Assembly (NCBI RefSeq): GCF_014197035.1
Contig: NZ_JACIEU010000001.1
Location: 310,001 to 374,000, forward strand
Direction of reading: 5' to 3'
Source of the DNA: Sphingobium scionense
GTDB taxonomy: Bacteria > Pseudomonadota > Alphaproteobacteria > Sphingomonadales > Sphingomonadaceae
Length of the DNA stretch: 64,000 nucleotides
Part shown: one piece after another, positions 34,138 through 42,492 of the stretch
How positions within the stretch are numbered: position 1 is the stretch's first letter
Layout: every line of letters begins with the position of its first letter
Program-made: the position numbers and the translations under genes
The notes under the pieces: generated by a model
Database searches by the model: none
Seen by the model: only the letters and a program-made list of their open reading frames with translations
What the model was told of the DNA's origin: nothing

Positions 34138-35445
34138 TCAGACCGCGACGCTGAAGCGCGTTTCGGCCGGGCGCAGATAGGCGTCGAAACAGGCGGCGAT
34201 GGACCGGGCATAGGGCGCCGCGCCGGGTTGCAGCATCAACTCGTTTCCCTCCCGCCGGAGCAGACCGATCCGCTCGAACCGATCGAGCAGCGCCGGCTCG
34301 GCAAGGTCGCCACAAGCCGCTCGGCCATCGCACAGCAGCCGTTCGATCAACGCGCCCCGCCGCTGGTCATCGGCACTGCGCCGCACCCCACGGGCCGCGG
34401 GCAGCCGATGATCCGACAATGCCTCCCGATAGGCGCCGGCATTCTTCTCATTCTGGACGATCAGGTCGGGGAACTGGCTGATTGCGCTCGCGCCCATGCC
34501 GATCAGCGCATCGCTGTCATCCTCGGTAAAGCCCTGGAAATTGCGGCGCAGCCTTCCTGATGCAGCAGCCACCGCCAGCGGATCATCGGGCAGCGCGAAA
34601 TGATCGAAGCCGATCGCCTGATAGCCGGCCGCCGTCAGCATCGCATGGCCAAGCTTCGCCATCGCAAAGCGCTGCTCGACGCCTGGCAATTCGGTCGTGT
34701 CGATCCGCCGCTGGCGCGGCAGCAGGCGCGGCATATGGGCATAGCCGAACAGCGCAATGCGTGAAGGGGACAGGCGAATGCTGTCCTCCAGGGTCTGCGC
34801 CAGATCCGCCTCGCTCTGCCCCGGCAGGCCATACATCAGGTCGAAGCCCACCTGGATGCGCGCGCGGGCCAGCGCGCCCACCGCCATCGCCACCGTTTCG
34901 GCCGGCTGCACCCGGCCGATCCGCTGCTGCACATGGGTGGCAAAGGTCTGCACCCCCAGATTGACGCGCGTTACCCCGACCTTGGCCATGGCGTCGATCC
35001 AGGCCCGGTCGATCCGGCGTGGGTCCAGTTCCACCGCCATCGCCGCCGCGCTGGCGTCGAAGCAGAGCAGCAACTGATGATTGAGCCGGACCCAGTCGAT
35101 CAGCGGCAGAGAATTGGGACTGCCACCGCCAAAGGCGACATGGGTGACGCGGCCCCGTCCGCCGAGCCGCGCCGAAACCAGCGCCATTTCCCGCTCCAGC
35201 GCATCGACATAGGCGGACAGACGCCGGGGCCGCGTCGCCGCGCCGGTGTTGCACCCACAATACCAGCAAATGTCATGACAATAGGGGATATGGACATAGA
35301 GGGACAGGCGCGCGTCCGCCGATATCGTATCGAGCCGCTGCGCCAAATCGGCCGCGCCGACATCCTCGCCGAACTGGGCGGCGGTCGGATAGCTGGTGTA
35401 GCGCGGCACCGGCGCGGCGAGCAGGTCTGGATGATAGCGGAACAT
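34138..35445 (-). CDS. hemN: Oxygen-independent coproporphyrinogen III oxidase
   Basis: A 435-residue radical-SAM enzyme that converts coproporphyrinogen III to protoporphyrinogen IX without oxygen. The Fe-S motif CxxxCxxC is seen in YCHDICWYCGCN near residue 50, followed by VTHVAFGGGSPN and the family C-terminal domain with RNFQGFTED. The ATG at 35445 gives the usual N-terminus MFRYHPDLLAAPVPRYTSYP; a start 36 bases earlier has no ribosome-binding site. An FNR-type box lies 58 bases upstream, as expected for an anaerobically induced heme enzyme, and an fnr gene is 4 kb away. Confidence 0.96.
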   Translation of the reverse strand: MFRYHPDLLAAPVPRYTSYPTAAQFGEDVGAADLAQRLDTISADARLSLYVHIPYCHDICWYCGCNTGAATRPRRLSAYVDALEREMALVSARLGGRGRVTHVAFGGGSPNSLPLIDWVRLNHQLLLCFDASAAAMAVELDPRRIDRAWIDAMAKVGVTRVNLGVQTFATHVQQRIGRVQPAETVAMAVGALARARIQVGFDLMYGLPGQSEADLAQTLEDSIRLSPSRIALFGYAHMPRLLPRQRRIDTTELPGVEQRFAMAKLGHAMLTAAGYQAIGFDHFALPDDPLAVAAASGRLRRNFQGFTEDDSDALIGMGASAISQFPDLIVQNEKNAGAYREALSDHRLPAARGVRRSADDQRRGALIERLLCDGRAACGDLAEPALLDRFERIGLLRREGNELMLQPGAAPYARSIAACFDAYLRPAETRFSVAV

Positions 35446-35502
35446 GGCGTCCCGCCTGCCATGGCGCCCGATGCCAAACATTGCGCAGAATCAAATCGTC
35501 GA

Positions 35503-35516
35503 TTGCGCCGCATCAA
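35503..35516. promoter_or_regulatory. FNR/FixK-type box between hemN and ompW
   Basis: TTGCGCCGCATCAA matches the FNR consensus TTGAT-N4-ATCAA at eight of ten defined positions. It is placed 58 bases before hemN and 66 bases before the OmpW-family gene, so one site could serve both divergent promoters. The Fnr regulator encoded at 39656 carries the E-xx-SR recognition motif for this sequence. The match is read directly; binding is inferred. Confidence 0.55.
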
Positions 35517-35581
35517 GGAAGACCACCCCGATCGGGGGCACAGCGCCGTCACTGACCCACGATCAGGGATGGAGAAAAGGC

Positions 35582-36253
35582 ATGCACTTGAAAAAGATGA
35601 TGATTGTCGCCGCAATGGGCGCCATGGGCACGGCGCTGGCAGCAACCCCGGCGCAGGCCAAGCAGGGCGACGTGCTGGTGCGCGTGCGCGGCATCATGGT
35701 CGCCCCCACCGAAAAGAGCGGCAGCATCCTGCCCGGCTTCCCCGGCGAGAAAGTGTCGGTGAACAACGGCATCGCGCCCGAAGTCGACGTCACCTATATG
35801 GCGACCGACCATATCGGCTTCGAACTGATCGCCGCGACCACCAAGCATAGCGCCAGCGGGCGCAGCGGCACCACCGGCGGGATCGGCAAGCTGGCCTCCA
35901 CCTGGGTGCTGCCGCCGACGCTGACGATGCAATATCACCCGATCGTCGAGGGCCATGTCCGCCCCTATATCGGCGCCGGCGTCAACTATACGCTGTTCTA
36001 CAACGAGGATGCGTCGAGCGGGCTGGAGGATGCGGTCGGCAAGACCAAGGTCCATATGTCCGACAGCTTCGGCTGGGCCGGCCAAGTCGGCGTCGACATC
36101 GACCTCAACGACAAGATCTTCCTCAACCTCGACGTCAAATATATCGACATCGACACCAAGGTGCGGCTGACCACCGCGGCGGCTGGCACCCAGAACGTCA
36201 AGGTATCGCTCGACCCCTTCGTGTTCGGCGTGGGTGTCGGCATGCGCTTCTGA
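35582..36253 (+). CDS. OmpW-family outer-membrane protein
   Basis: A 223-residue outer-membrane protein of the OmpW family, an eight-stranded barrel that passes small hydrophobic compounds. The signal peptide ends at PAQAKQ. Family hallmarks are VRVRGIMVAPTEKSG, the central LPPTLTMQYHP, RPYIGAGVNYTLFY and the terminal GVGMRF. GGAGAAAAGG precedes the ATG at 35582; longer starts run into the divergent hemN gene. OmpW is controlled by FNR in other bacteria, and a matching box lies 66 bases upstream. Confidence 0.93.
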   Translation: MHLKKMMIVAAMGAMGTALAATPAQAKQGDVLVRVRGIMVAPTEKSGSILPGFPGEKVSVNNGIAPEVDVTYMATDHIGFELIAATTKHSASGRSGTTGGIGKLASTWVLPPTLTMQYHPIVEGHVRPYIGAGVNYTLFYNEDASSGLEDAVGKTKVHMSDSFGWAGQVGVDIDLNDKIFLNLDVKYIDIDTKVRLTTAAAGTQNVKVSLDPFVFGVGVGMRF

Positions 36254-36274
36254 TCCTTCGGGGGGGGCCAGGAG

Positions 36275-36310
36275 GAAGGGGTCGGAGCGGATCGCCGCTC
36301 TGACCCCTTC
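36275..36310. terminator. Hairpin between convergent ompW and GNAT genes
   Basis: The arms GAAGGGGTCGGAGCGG (36275-36290) and CCGCTCTGACCCCTTC (36295-36310) pair along 16 positions with one G-T wobble around the loop ATCG. The position between two convergent genes indicates a shared terminator. Confidence 0.7.
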
Positions 36311-36331
36311 ATCATTTCACCAGCTATGCGA

Positions 36332-36835
36332 TCAGAAATGCTTTTCCAGGATCAGCAGCGACGGCTCGTCATCAATGCTGCGAGCGACAAAGCCCTGTTC
36401 GCGCTCCAGTTCGATCGCGGCATGATTGGCCCGGCTTTCGATCGCCTGCAACAGGCCTACGCCCATTTCCTGCGCCCGGTCGGTGGCATGACGCAGCATG
36501 CTCCAGCCCACACCCTTGCCGCGATGGTCGGCGCGCACCGAAATCGCGACTTCGGCGCGGGTCCGGTCGGGATCTGCGGCCAGCGTCGCGGCGGCCAGGA
36601 TAGCGCCCTTCTCGTCGGTCGCCAGGAAAGTCTCGCAATTGTCGGGATCGCCATGGATCAGATCGTGGATCTGCCCGGCGCTGACGCCCGGCGCGCTGCT
36701 GAGGAAACGGAAGCGGCGATCATCATCGGACACGGCCGAAAAGAAATGGGCCAACGCCTTGGCATCGCCGTCCTGCGCTGGACGCACCTGGACGCGAATA
36801 CCGGTGCGGGTTTCCAGAATATCCTTGTCGGTCAT
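36332..36835 (-). CDS. GNAT-family acetyltransferase
   Basis: A 167-residue GCN5-related N-acetyltransferase. The acetyl-CoA motif is VRADHRGKGVGWSML near residue 100, preceded by the strand AEVAISV. It resembles the GNAT domain found fused to acyl-CoA synthetases and as stand-alone protein acetylases. The ATG at 36835 has AAGGGA upstream; an upstream TTG would lengthen the protein without a ribosome-binding site. The substrate is unknown. Its neighbours are oxygen-response genes, so a link to that regulon is possible but unproven. Confidence 0.88.
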   Translation of the reverse strand: MTDKDILETRTGIRVQVRPAQDGDAKALAHFFSAVSDDDRRFRFLSSAPGVSAGQIHDLIHGDPDNCETFLATDEKGAILAAATLAADPDRTRAEVAISVRADHRGKGVGWSMLRHATDRAQEMGVGLLQAIESRANHAAIELEREQGFVARSIDDEPSLLILEKHF

Positions 36836-36897
36836 GAAGAAGGCATCCCTTGCTATGATCGTTGCCCCCCGAATGTGCCATCGGATCGACAATCGAA

Positions 36898-36919
36898 ATA
36901 GGGAAATTTGCGGATAGAG
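36898..36919 (+). promoter_or_regulatory. Motif shared with the fnr upstream region, possible FixJ site
   Basis: The core ATTTGCGGATAGAG (36906-36919) with ATAGGG just before it matches ATTTACGGATAGTG (39612-39625), also preceded by ATAGGG, upstream of fnr. The two sites agree at 12 of 14 core positions in otherwise unrelated DNA. This one ends 76 bases before the usp start. FixJ-type regulators activate such genes, so a FixJ operator is a reasonable guess. Confidence 0.45.
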
Positions 36920-36995
36920 ACGAGCCGGCCGGGCTTCTAGTCAGGATGACGATCATCCGGCGCTGCATCGGCGCCCTCTTGTCGGGACATGTTCG

Positions 36996-37811
36996 ATGAA
37001 GACCATTTTGCTGCACATACGCGCGGACAACGGCATGGAAAGCCGGCTGCAGGCCGCGTTCGACCTGTCGCGCGCGACCGGCGCCCATATCAGTTGCCTG
37101 CAAATCGCGCCGCTGCCCGAACTGGTAGCCGCCGATCTCTACGGCAGCGGCTATCTGGTGCCGGAAGCGATCGATGCGGTGCGCCGCCAGGACGAGGAAA
37201 TCAGGCTCGGATTGGAAGAGCGCCTGCGGCGAGAGGGCATGTCCTGGGACTGGCATTATCGTAATGGCGACCTGGTCCAGGGCCTGCTGGAAACCGGGCG
37301 ACTGGCCGACGCGATGCTCGTTTCCCTGCCGCCGCCGGGCCGCCGACAGGTCGATGATCCGGCGCCGATCGTCGCTGACCTGGCGGTCAACAGCCGCGCG
37401 CCGGTGCTGGCAATCCCGAGCATGGCCAAGGGGTTCCGCTGCACCGGCCGGGCGATGGTGGCCTGGGACGGGTCGCATGAGGCAGCATCAGCGCTGACGG
37501 CGGGCCGCCCCCTTCTGGAGGTCGCCAGCGAAGTCCATGTCGTCACCGTGGACGAACGGTCCAAGCGCGACTTCCCGCCGACCGATGCCGCCGAATATCT
37601 GTCGCGCTATGGCATCGCGGTCGAAATTCACGAATGGCCGCGCAAGGATCGCAGCGTCGAGGAAGCGCTGGCTCATGCCTGCCAGGAACTGTCGATCGAC
37701 TGGATGGTAATGGGCGCCTTCGGCCACAGCCGCTTGCGGGAAACCATTTTCGGTGGCGTAACCCGCTATATTCTGGCCGAAACAAGGGTTCCGCTCTTGC
37801 TGGCGCACTGA
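36996..37811 (+). CDS. Universal stress protein, tandem UspA domains
   Basis: A 271-residue protein with two UspA folds. The first (about residues 1-140) is degenerate; the second keeps the nucleotide-binding motif GAFGHSRLRETIFGGVTRYIL near residue 245 and begins RAMVAWDGSHEA. Such two-domain proteins are often induced by low oxygen or redox stress. It precedes the FixL gene by 20 bases on the same strand, so the stress protein and the oxygen sensor are likely co-transcribed. A motif shared with the fnr upstream region lies ahead of it. Confidence 0.92.
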   Translation: MKTILLHIRADNGMESRLQAAFDLSRATGAHISCLQIAPLPELVAADLYGSGYLVPEAIDAVRRQDEEIRLGLEERLRREGMSWDWHYRNGDLVQGLLETGRLADAMLVSLPPPGRRQVDDPAPIVADLAVNSRAPVLAIPSMAKGFRCTGRAMVAWDGSHEAASALTAGRPLLEVASEVHVVTVDERSKRDFPPTDAAEYLSRYGIAVEIHEWPRKDRSVEEALAHACQELSIDWMVMGAFGHSRLRETIFGGVTRYILAETRVPLLLAH

Positions 37812-37831
37812 TTTCCGGCCAGTGATCGGAC

Positions 37832-38977
37832 ATGGCGTTCAACGATGGCGATCCGCAGGACAATGCGACCAGCCGGGAACAGGCTCTGCTGGGATCGATC
37901 CTGGCAACGGTGCCCGATGCACTGATCGTGATCGATGCGACCGGGCATATCGTCTCGTTCAGCCCGGCCGCCCAGCGCATGTTCCAATATACCGAAGCCG
38001 ATGTGCTGGGCCGCAATGTCGCGATGCTGATGCCGTCGCCCGATCGCGATCGGCATGATTCCTACCTGCACCATTATCATGACACCGGCGAGAAGCGCAT
38101 CATCGGCATCGGCCGACTGACCACCGCACGCCGACGCGATGGCTCCACCTTCCCGATCGAGCTGGCGGTGGGCGAAGTGCAGGACCATGGCGAAAAGCTG
38201 TTCACCGGCTTCGTTCGCGACCTGACCGATCGGCAGAAGGCCGAACGCCGCCTGCAGGATCTGCAGGCCGAACTCAGCCATGCCGCGCGCGTCACGGCGA
38301 TGGGCACGCTGGCCGCGGCGCTGGCGCATGAACTCAACCAGCCGCTGACCGCGATCGCCAATTATATGGAGGCGGGCCGCGACCTGCTGCGCACCGATGC
38401 CCCGATCGACCGCGAATTGCTGGGCGAGGCAATGGACGAGGCCGCGCGACAGGCGATGCGCGCGGGCCAGATCATCCGCTCCCTGCGCGAGTTCATCCGC
38501 CGGGGCGAGGCCGACCGCCAGGCCGAACCGGCCGCCACGCTGCTGGCCGAGGGTGTCGCGCTCGCCTTCATCGGCATCGACAGCCGAGGCATCGACATGG
38601 ACATCGTCGTCGATCCGCGCGTCGGCCGGGTCATCGCCAATCGCGTGCAGGTGCAGCAGGTGATCATCAATCTGGTCCGCAACGCGGTCGAGGCGATGGA
38701 TGGCCGCAACCGCCGCATCCTGCGCCTGTCAGCGGTGCCGGCCGAGGACGGGCAGGTCGAACTCATCATCGCCGATAGTGGTCCGGGCCTCGATCCGGCG
38801 GTCGCGCGATCGCTCTTCACCCCGTTCAGCACGACCAAACCCGCCGGCATGGGCGTGGGCCTGTCGATCAGCCGCACCATCGTCGAGGGACATGGCGGGC
38901 GGATCTGGGCCGACGCCTCGCACTGGGGCGGCGTCGCCTTCCACTTCACTCTCGATTCTGCGGACCGCCTGCCATGA
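37832..38977 (+). CDS. fixL: Heme-PAS oxygen-sensor histidine kinase FixL
   Basis: A 381-residue soluble sensor kinase with one PAS domain (about residues 15-135) and HisKA/HATPase domains. The FixL heme ligand is conserved as H75 in DRHDSYL, and the distal Arg that responds to oxygen is R95 in IIGIGR, exactly 20 residues later as in Bradyrhizobium FixL. The phosphorylated His is H166 in AALAHELNQPL, and the ATP site shows NAVEAM, DSGPGL and GMGVGLSI. There is no membrane segment. It overlaps the fixJ start by four bases. Confidence 0.95.
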   Translation: MAFNDGDPQDNATSREQALLGSILATVPDALIVIDATGHIVSFSPAAQRMFQYTEADVLGRNVAMLMPSPDRDRHDSYLHHYHDTGEKRIIGIGRLTTARRRDGSTFPIELAVGEVQDHGEKLFTGFVRDLTDRQKAERRLQDLQAELSHAARVTAMGTLAAALAHELNQPLTAIANYMEAGRDLLRTDAPIDRELLGEAMDEAARQAMRAGQIIRSLREFIRRGEADRQAEPAATLLAEGVALAFIGIDSRGIDMDIVVDPRVGRVIANRVQVQQVIINLVRNAVEAMDGRNRRILRLSAVPAEDGQVELIIADSGPGLDPAVARSLFTPFSTTKPAGMGVGLSISRTIVEGHGGRIWADASHWGGVAFHFTLDSADRLP

Positions 38978-39591
38978 GCCTGCCCACCGACCAGCCTATC
39001 CATGTCGTCGATGATGATGAGGCGATCCGCCGTTCGCTCTCCTTCATGCTCAAGACCAGCGGCTTTGCAGTGCGGCTCTTTTCGGGTGGCACCGAATTTC
39101 TGAAGGAGGTCGGAACGCTGGAGGTTGGCTGCGTGCTGCTCGACGTGCGCATGCCCGACATTGACGGGCTGGACGTGCAGCGCGAACTGCGCGCGCGGGG
39201 CATCATGCTGCCGGTCATCATCATGACCGGCCATGGCGATGTCGGCATGGCGGTCGCCGCGATGAAGGCAGGTGCCACCGATTTCATCGAAAAGCCGTTC
39301 GAGAAGGCGGCATTGCTAGCCGCGATCGAGGCGGCCTGCGAGCAGGCAAGCGTCGACCAGGGCCGCAACAGCCAGCGCGAGACCGCCCGCGCCCGGCTCA
39401 ACATCCTGACCGATCGGGAACGCGAAGTGCTCAAGGGATTGGTCGACGGCCTGCCCAACAAGACGATCGCCTATGACCTGGGCATCAGCCCGCGCACGGT
39501 GGAGATTCATCGCGCCAACCTGATGCAGAAGCTGCAAGTCCACAGCCTGTCGGAGACGCTGCGCATCGCGTTCCAGGCGGGGCTCGAATAG
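38974..39591 (+). CDS. fixJ: Response regulator FixJ
   Basis: A 205-residue two-domain regulator. The receiver domain has the acidic pocket DDDE near residue 13 and the phosphorylation site D57 in LLDVRMP, with MTGHGD and EKPF motifs. The C-terminal LuxR-type HTH reads LTDREREVLKGLVDGLPNK, then SPRTVEIHRANLMQKL. It forms a phosphorelay with FixL and is expected to activate fixK/fnr-type genes; an fnr gene starts 65 bases downstream. Translationally coupled to fixL. Confidence 0.95.
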   Translation: MSLPTDQPIHVVDDDEAIRRSLSFMLKTSGFAVRLFSGGTEFLKEVGTLEVGCVLLDVRMPDIDGLDVQRELRARGIMLPVIIMTGHGDVGMAVAAMKAGATDFIEKPFEKAALLAAIEAACEQASVDQGRNSQRETARARLNILTDREREVLKGLVDGLPNKTIAYDLGISPRTVEIHRANLMQKLQVHSLSETLRIAFQAGLE

Positions 39592-39604
39592 GGCAGAAAG
39601 TCTC

Positions 39605-39625
39605 ATAGGGGATTTACGGATAGTG
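39605..39625 (+). promoter_or_regulatory. Motif upstream of fnr shared with usp, possible FixJ site
   Basis: The core ATTTACGGATAGTG (39612-39625), preceded by ATAGGG, matches the site at 36898-36919. It ends only 30 bases before the first ATG of fnr, which is close for an activator site and may mean that translation starts at a later Met or that the motif plays another role. Confidence 0.42.
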
Positions 39626-39655
39626 CCCGCCCCGCCGCCGCGCCAAGCAGCGGTC

Positions 39656-40414
39656 ATGAACATGCATTTTGATCTCGCGCAAACCCTGCCCGGCGGCATG
39701 CCCGTTCCTGCCCCCTGCTCCGACGCCAGCTTCTGCCAGCGCTGCGAAGTGCGCGACCGCGCCATCTGCGCCACGCTGGAAGAGGATGAGCGCGGCGCGC
39801 TCAACCGCCTCGGCCGGCGCGTCACGATCGCGGCGGGGCAGACGGTGATGTGGGAAGGCGACGACGCCACCATCGTCGCCAATGTGATCGACGGCACGCT
39901 CAAATTGTCGGCCTCGACCGGCGACGGGCGCGAACAGATTGTCGGTGTGGTCTATCCGTCCGACTTCATCGGCCGCCCCTTCGGCCGCAGCACGCCGCAC
40001 AGCGTCACCGCCCTGACCGACGCGCGCCTGTGCCTCTTCACCCGTGGCGCCTTTGACGGTTTTGCCCGGACCCATCCCGAGCTGGAGCATCGACTGCTGC
40101 AACGCACGCTCGACGATCTCGACCGGGCGCGTAACTGGATGCTGCTGCTCGGCCGCAAGAATGCGCGCGAGAAGATCGCGACCTTCCTGCTCGACATGTC
40201 GCGCCGGCTGGCCCGCGAAGGCCAGGCCCCGCTCGACCGGTTCGACCTGCCGCTGTCGCGCCAGCAGATCGCCGATGTGCTGGGCCTGACGATCGAGACG
40301 GTAAGCCGGCAACTGACCGACCTCAAGCGCATCGGCATCATCGCCCTGCCCGGCCGGCGCATGGTGGAAATCAGGGATCGCGCGGCGCTGCTGGACTGTA
40401 GCGAAGCGGCCTGA
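39656..40414 (+). CDS. Fnr-type Crp-family regulator with Fe-S cysteines
   Basis: A 252-residue Crp/Fnr regulator. The N-terminus holds the cysteines of an oxygen-labile Fe-S cluster in the FnrN/FnrL pattern (C27-X2-C30-X7-C38) and the distal C126 in ARLCLF. The cyclic-nucleotide-like fold is followed by an HTH with the FNR recognition residues E-xx-SR (LTIETVSRQL). It is therefore an oxygen sensor in its own right rather than a cluster-less FixK. ATG 39656 is chosen; a later Met (39698) would still keep all cysteines. Likely targets include hemN and ompW. Confidence 0.93.
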   Translation: MNMHFDLAQTLPGGMPVPAPCSDASFCQRCEVRDRAICATLEEDERGALNRLGRRVTIAAGQTVMWEGDDATIVANVIDGTLKLSASTGDGREQIVGVVYPSDFIGRPFGRSTPHSVTALTDARLCLFTRGAFDGFARTHPELEHRLLQRTLDDLDRARNWMLLLGRKNAREKIATFLLDMSRRLAREGQAPLDRFDLPLSRQQIADVLGLTIETVSRQLTDLKRIGIIALPGRRMVEIRDRAALLDCSEAA

Positions 40415-40423
40415 CGTCGCCGC

Positions 40424-40439
40424 GCCGGGCATGCCCGGC
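40424..40439. terminator. Palindromic hairpin after fnr
   Basis: GCCGGGCATGCCCGGC is a perfect 16-bp palindrome nine bases after the fnr stop codon, followed by CTATTT. It probably ends the usp-fixLJ-fnr transcripts before lgt. Confidence 0.55.
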
Positions 40440-40537
40440 CTATTTGACGCGATCGAGCTTCAATCGGGATCGCCCCTCTTCATCTTGCCGGCCGCTTGTT
40501 CTATGGCCGCAGGCCTGATTGCCGAGGGAATGCCATT

Positions 40538-41404
40538 TTGATCCTGGACCTTGTCGCCGCCGCTTCGAGCGCCATCCGCTTCGACCAGCTGGGGCTCAGC
40601 CCCGTCGCCCTGGACCTGGGCTTCTTCACGCTCAAATGGTATAGTCTGGCCTATCTGGCCGGCATCCTGATCGGCTACTGGTATCTCTTGAAGCTCATTG
40701 CCCAGCCCGGTTCGCCGATGGCGCGTCGCCACGCCGACGACATGATCTTCTATGCGACGCTGGGCATCATCATCGGCGGCCGGCTCGCCTATGTCTTCTT
40801 CTACCAGCCTGAAATCCTCCAGCATCCGCTGGACATCTTCAAGCTGTGGAATGGCGGCATGTCCTTCCATGGCGGCGCGGCGGGTGTGTCGCTCGGCATC
40901 CTCTACATGGCGCGCAAGGAGAAGCTGAGCTGGCTGCGCATCCATGACTATGTCGCCTGCGTCGTGCCATTCGGCCTGTTCTTCGGCCGCCTCGCCAATT
41001 TCGTGAATGGCGAACTGTGGGGCAAGGAAACCGACGTGCCCTGGGCGATGATCTTCCCGACCGGCGGTCCCTTCGCCCGCCATCCGAGCCAGCTTTACGA
41101 GGCGTTTTTCGAAGGCATCATCCTGTTCGGCATTCTTGCCTTCGCCTTCTGGAAGACCAAGGCGCGCTACAAGCCGGGCATGCTGGTCGGCCTGTTCGTC
41201 TTCTTCTATGGCGTGTTCCGCTTCGGCGTCGAATATTTCCGCGAGGCCGATGCCCAGCTGATGGAATTTGCCGCCCGCACCGGCCTGCACATGGGCCAGT
41301 GGCTGTGCGTGCCGATGATTCTGGGCGGCCTCTACCTGATCGTCACCGCCAAGGGCCGGCGCGTGCGCGTGGAACCGATCGCGGGCAGCGCCAGTGTCAG
41401 CTGA
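40538..41404 (+). CDS. lgt: Prolipoprotein diacylglyceryl transferase
   Basis: A 288-residue inner-membrane enzyme that transfers diacylglycerol from phosphatidylglycerol to the lipobox Cys of prolipoproteins. About seven membrane helices are visible, with the family motifs [11 protein letters not shown] near residue 108, [15 protein letters not shown] and [13 protein letters not shown]. No in-frame ATG is available; TTG at 40538 is chosen because GAGGGA lies about eight bases upstream. The end overlaps the methyltransferase gene by 11 bases. Confidence 0.95.
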   Translation: MILDLVAAASSAIRFDQLGLSPVALDLGFFTLKWYSLAYLAGILIGYWYLLKLIAQPGSPMARRHADDMIFYATLGIIIGGRLAYVFFYQPEILQHPLDIFKLWNGGMSFHGGAAGVSLGILYMARKEKLSWLRIHDYVACVVPFGLFFGRLANFVNGELWGKETDVPWAMIFPTGGPFARHPSQLYEAFFEGIILFGILAFAFWKTKARYKPGMLVGLFVFFYGVFRFGVEYFREADAQLMEFAARTGLHMGQWLCVPMILGGLYLIVTAKGRRVRVEPIAGSASVS

Positions 41405-42470
41405 CGCCCTGCCCGGCGCGATGGGCTTGCCCGAGCGTCTGGCTCGCCAGATTGATGCTGGCGGGCCGATCTCCGTCGCCCATTATATGGGCGAGGCAAA
41501 CCAGCATTATTATGGCACGCGCGATCCGCTGGGGCTGGACGGGGATTTCACCACCGCCCCGGAAATCAGCCAGATGTTTGGCGAACTGATCGGCCTGTGC
41601 CTGGCCGATGTCTGGCTGCGATCGGGGCGGCGCGCCGATCCGCTCTATGTCGAGCTGGGGCCGGGTCGCGGCACGCTGGCGGGCGATGCGCTGCGCGCGA
41701 TGGAGGGCGCCGACGTCACCTCTCGCATCCATTTCGTCGAGACCAGCCCGACCCTGCGCGAGCGGCAGCGCGCCCAGATTCCCCATGTCGTCCATCATGA
41801 CAGCGTCGAAAGCCTGCCCGACCAGTCGCCGCTGCTGGTGGTCGCGAATGAATTTTTCGATGCCCTGCCGGTGCGGCAGATGATCCGCGTCGGCGACGAA
41901 TGGCGCGAACGCGTGGTGATCCGGCGCGAGGAAGAGGGCCGCTTCATGGCGGTGCCGGGCTATCGCCGGATCGAATCGGGCCTGCCGCCGATCGCCGCGC
42001 AGGCGCCCGAGGGCGCGATCATCGAAGTGGCGCAGGCCGGCGCCACCGCGGGCTATGCCCTGGCCAGCCGGATCGCGCGCCAGGGCGGCGTCGCGATCAT
42101 CATCGACTATGGCTATGAAGGCCCGGCACTGGGCGACACGCTGCAGGCGGTGAAGAACCACCAGTTCACCGATCCGTTCACCGATCCGGGCGAGAGCGAC
42201 CTTACCACCCATGTCGATTTCACGATGCTGGCCAATGTCGCGCGCCAGGTCGGGCTGCGCGTCCATGGCGCAGTGACGCAGGGCCATTTCCTGCGCCATC
42301 TGGGCATCGACGTGCGCGCGTCCGTGCTGGCCAAGGGCAGCCCGCAGCGCGCCGCCGAACTGGAGGCGCAGCGCCACCGCCTCACCGACGAGGCGGAGAT
42401 GGGGACATTGTTCAAGGTGATGGCCTGGGTCCACCCCGACTGGGCCGACCCGGCAGGCTTCGAGAAATAG
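41394..42470 (+). CDS. MidA/NDUFAF7-family SAM-dependent methyltransferase
   Basis: A 358-residue protein of the DUF185/MidA family, whose mitochondrial member NDUFAF7 methylates an Arg of complex I subunit NDUFS2 during assembly. Motifs seen are [22 protein letters not shown], the SAM-binding [13 protein letters not shown] near residue 87 and [14 protein letters not shown] near residue 150. It starts at GTG within the end of lgt, a translationally coupled pair. A role in complex I assembly is inferred from the family. Confidence 0.93.
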   Translation: MSADALPGAMGLPERLARQIDAGGPISVAHYMGEANQHYYGTRDPLGLDGDFTTAPEISQMFGELIGLCLADVWLRSGRRADPLYVELGPGRGTLAGDALRAMEGADVTSRIHFVETSPTLRERQRAQIPHVVHHDSVESLPDQSPLLVVANEFFDALPVRQMIRVGDEWRERVVIRREEEGRFMAVPGYRRIESGLPPIAAQAPEGAIIEVAQAGATAGYALASRIARQGGVAIIIDYGYEGPALGDTLQAVKNHQFTDPFTDPGESDLTTHVDFTMLANVARQVGLRVHGAVTQGHFLRHLGIDVRASVLAKGSPQRAAELEAQRHRLTDEAEMGTLFKVMAWVHPDWADPAGFEK

Positions 42471-42486
42471 CGGCCCTGTTGGCCGC
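42470..42486. terminator. Short hairpin between convergent genes
   Basis: GCGGCC and GGCCGC pair around the loop CTGTT. The hairpin begins at the last base of the methyltransferase stop codon and lies before the end of gmk; it may serve both. Confidence 0.45.
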
Positions 42487-42492
42487 CAGGAC

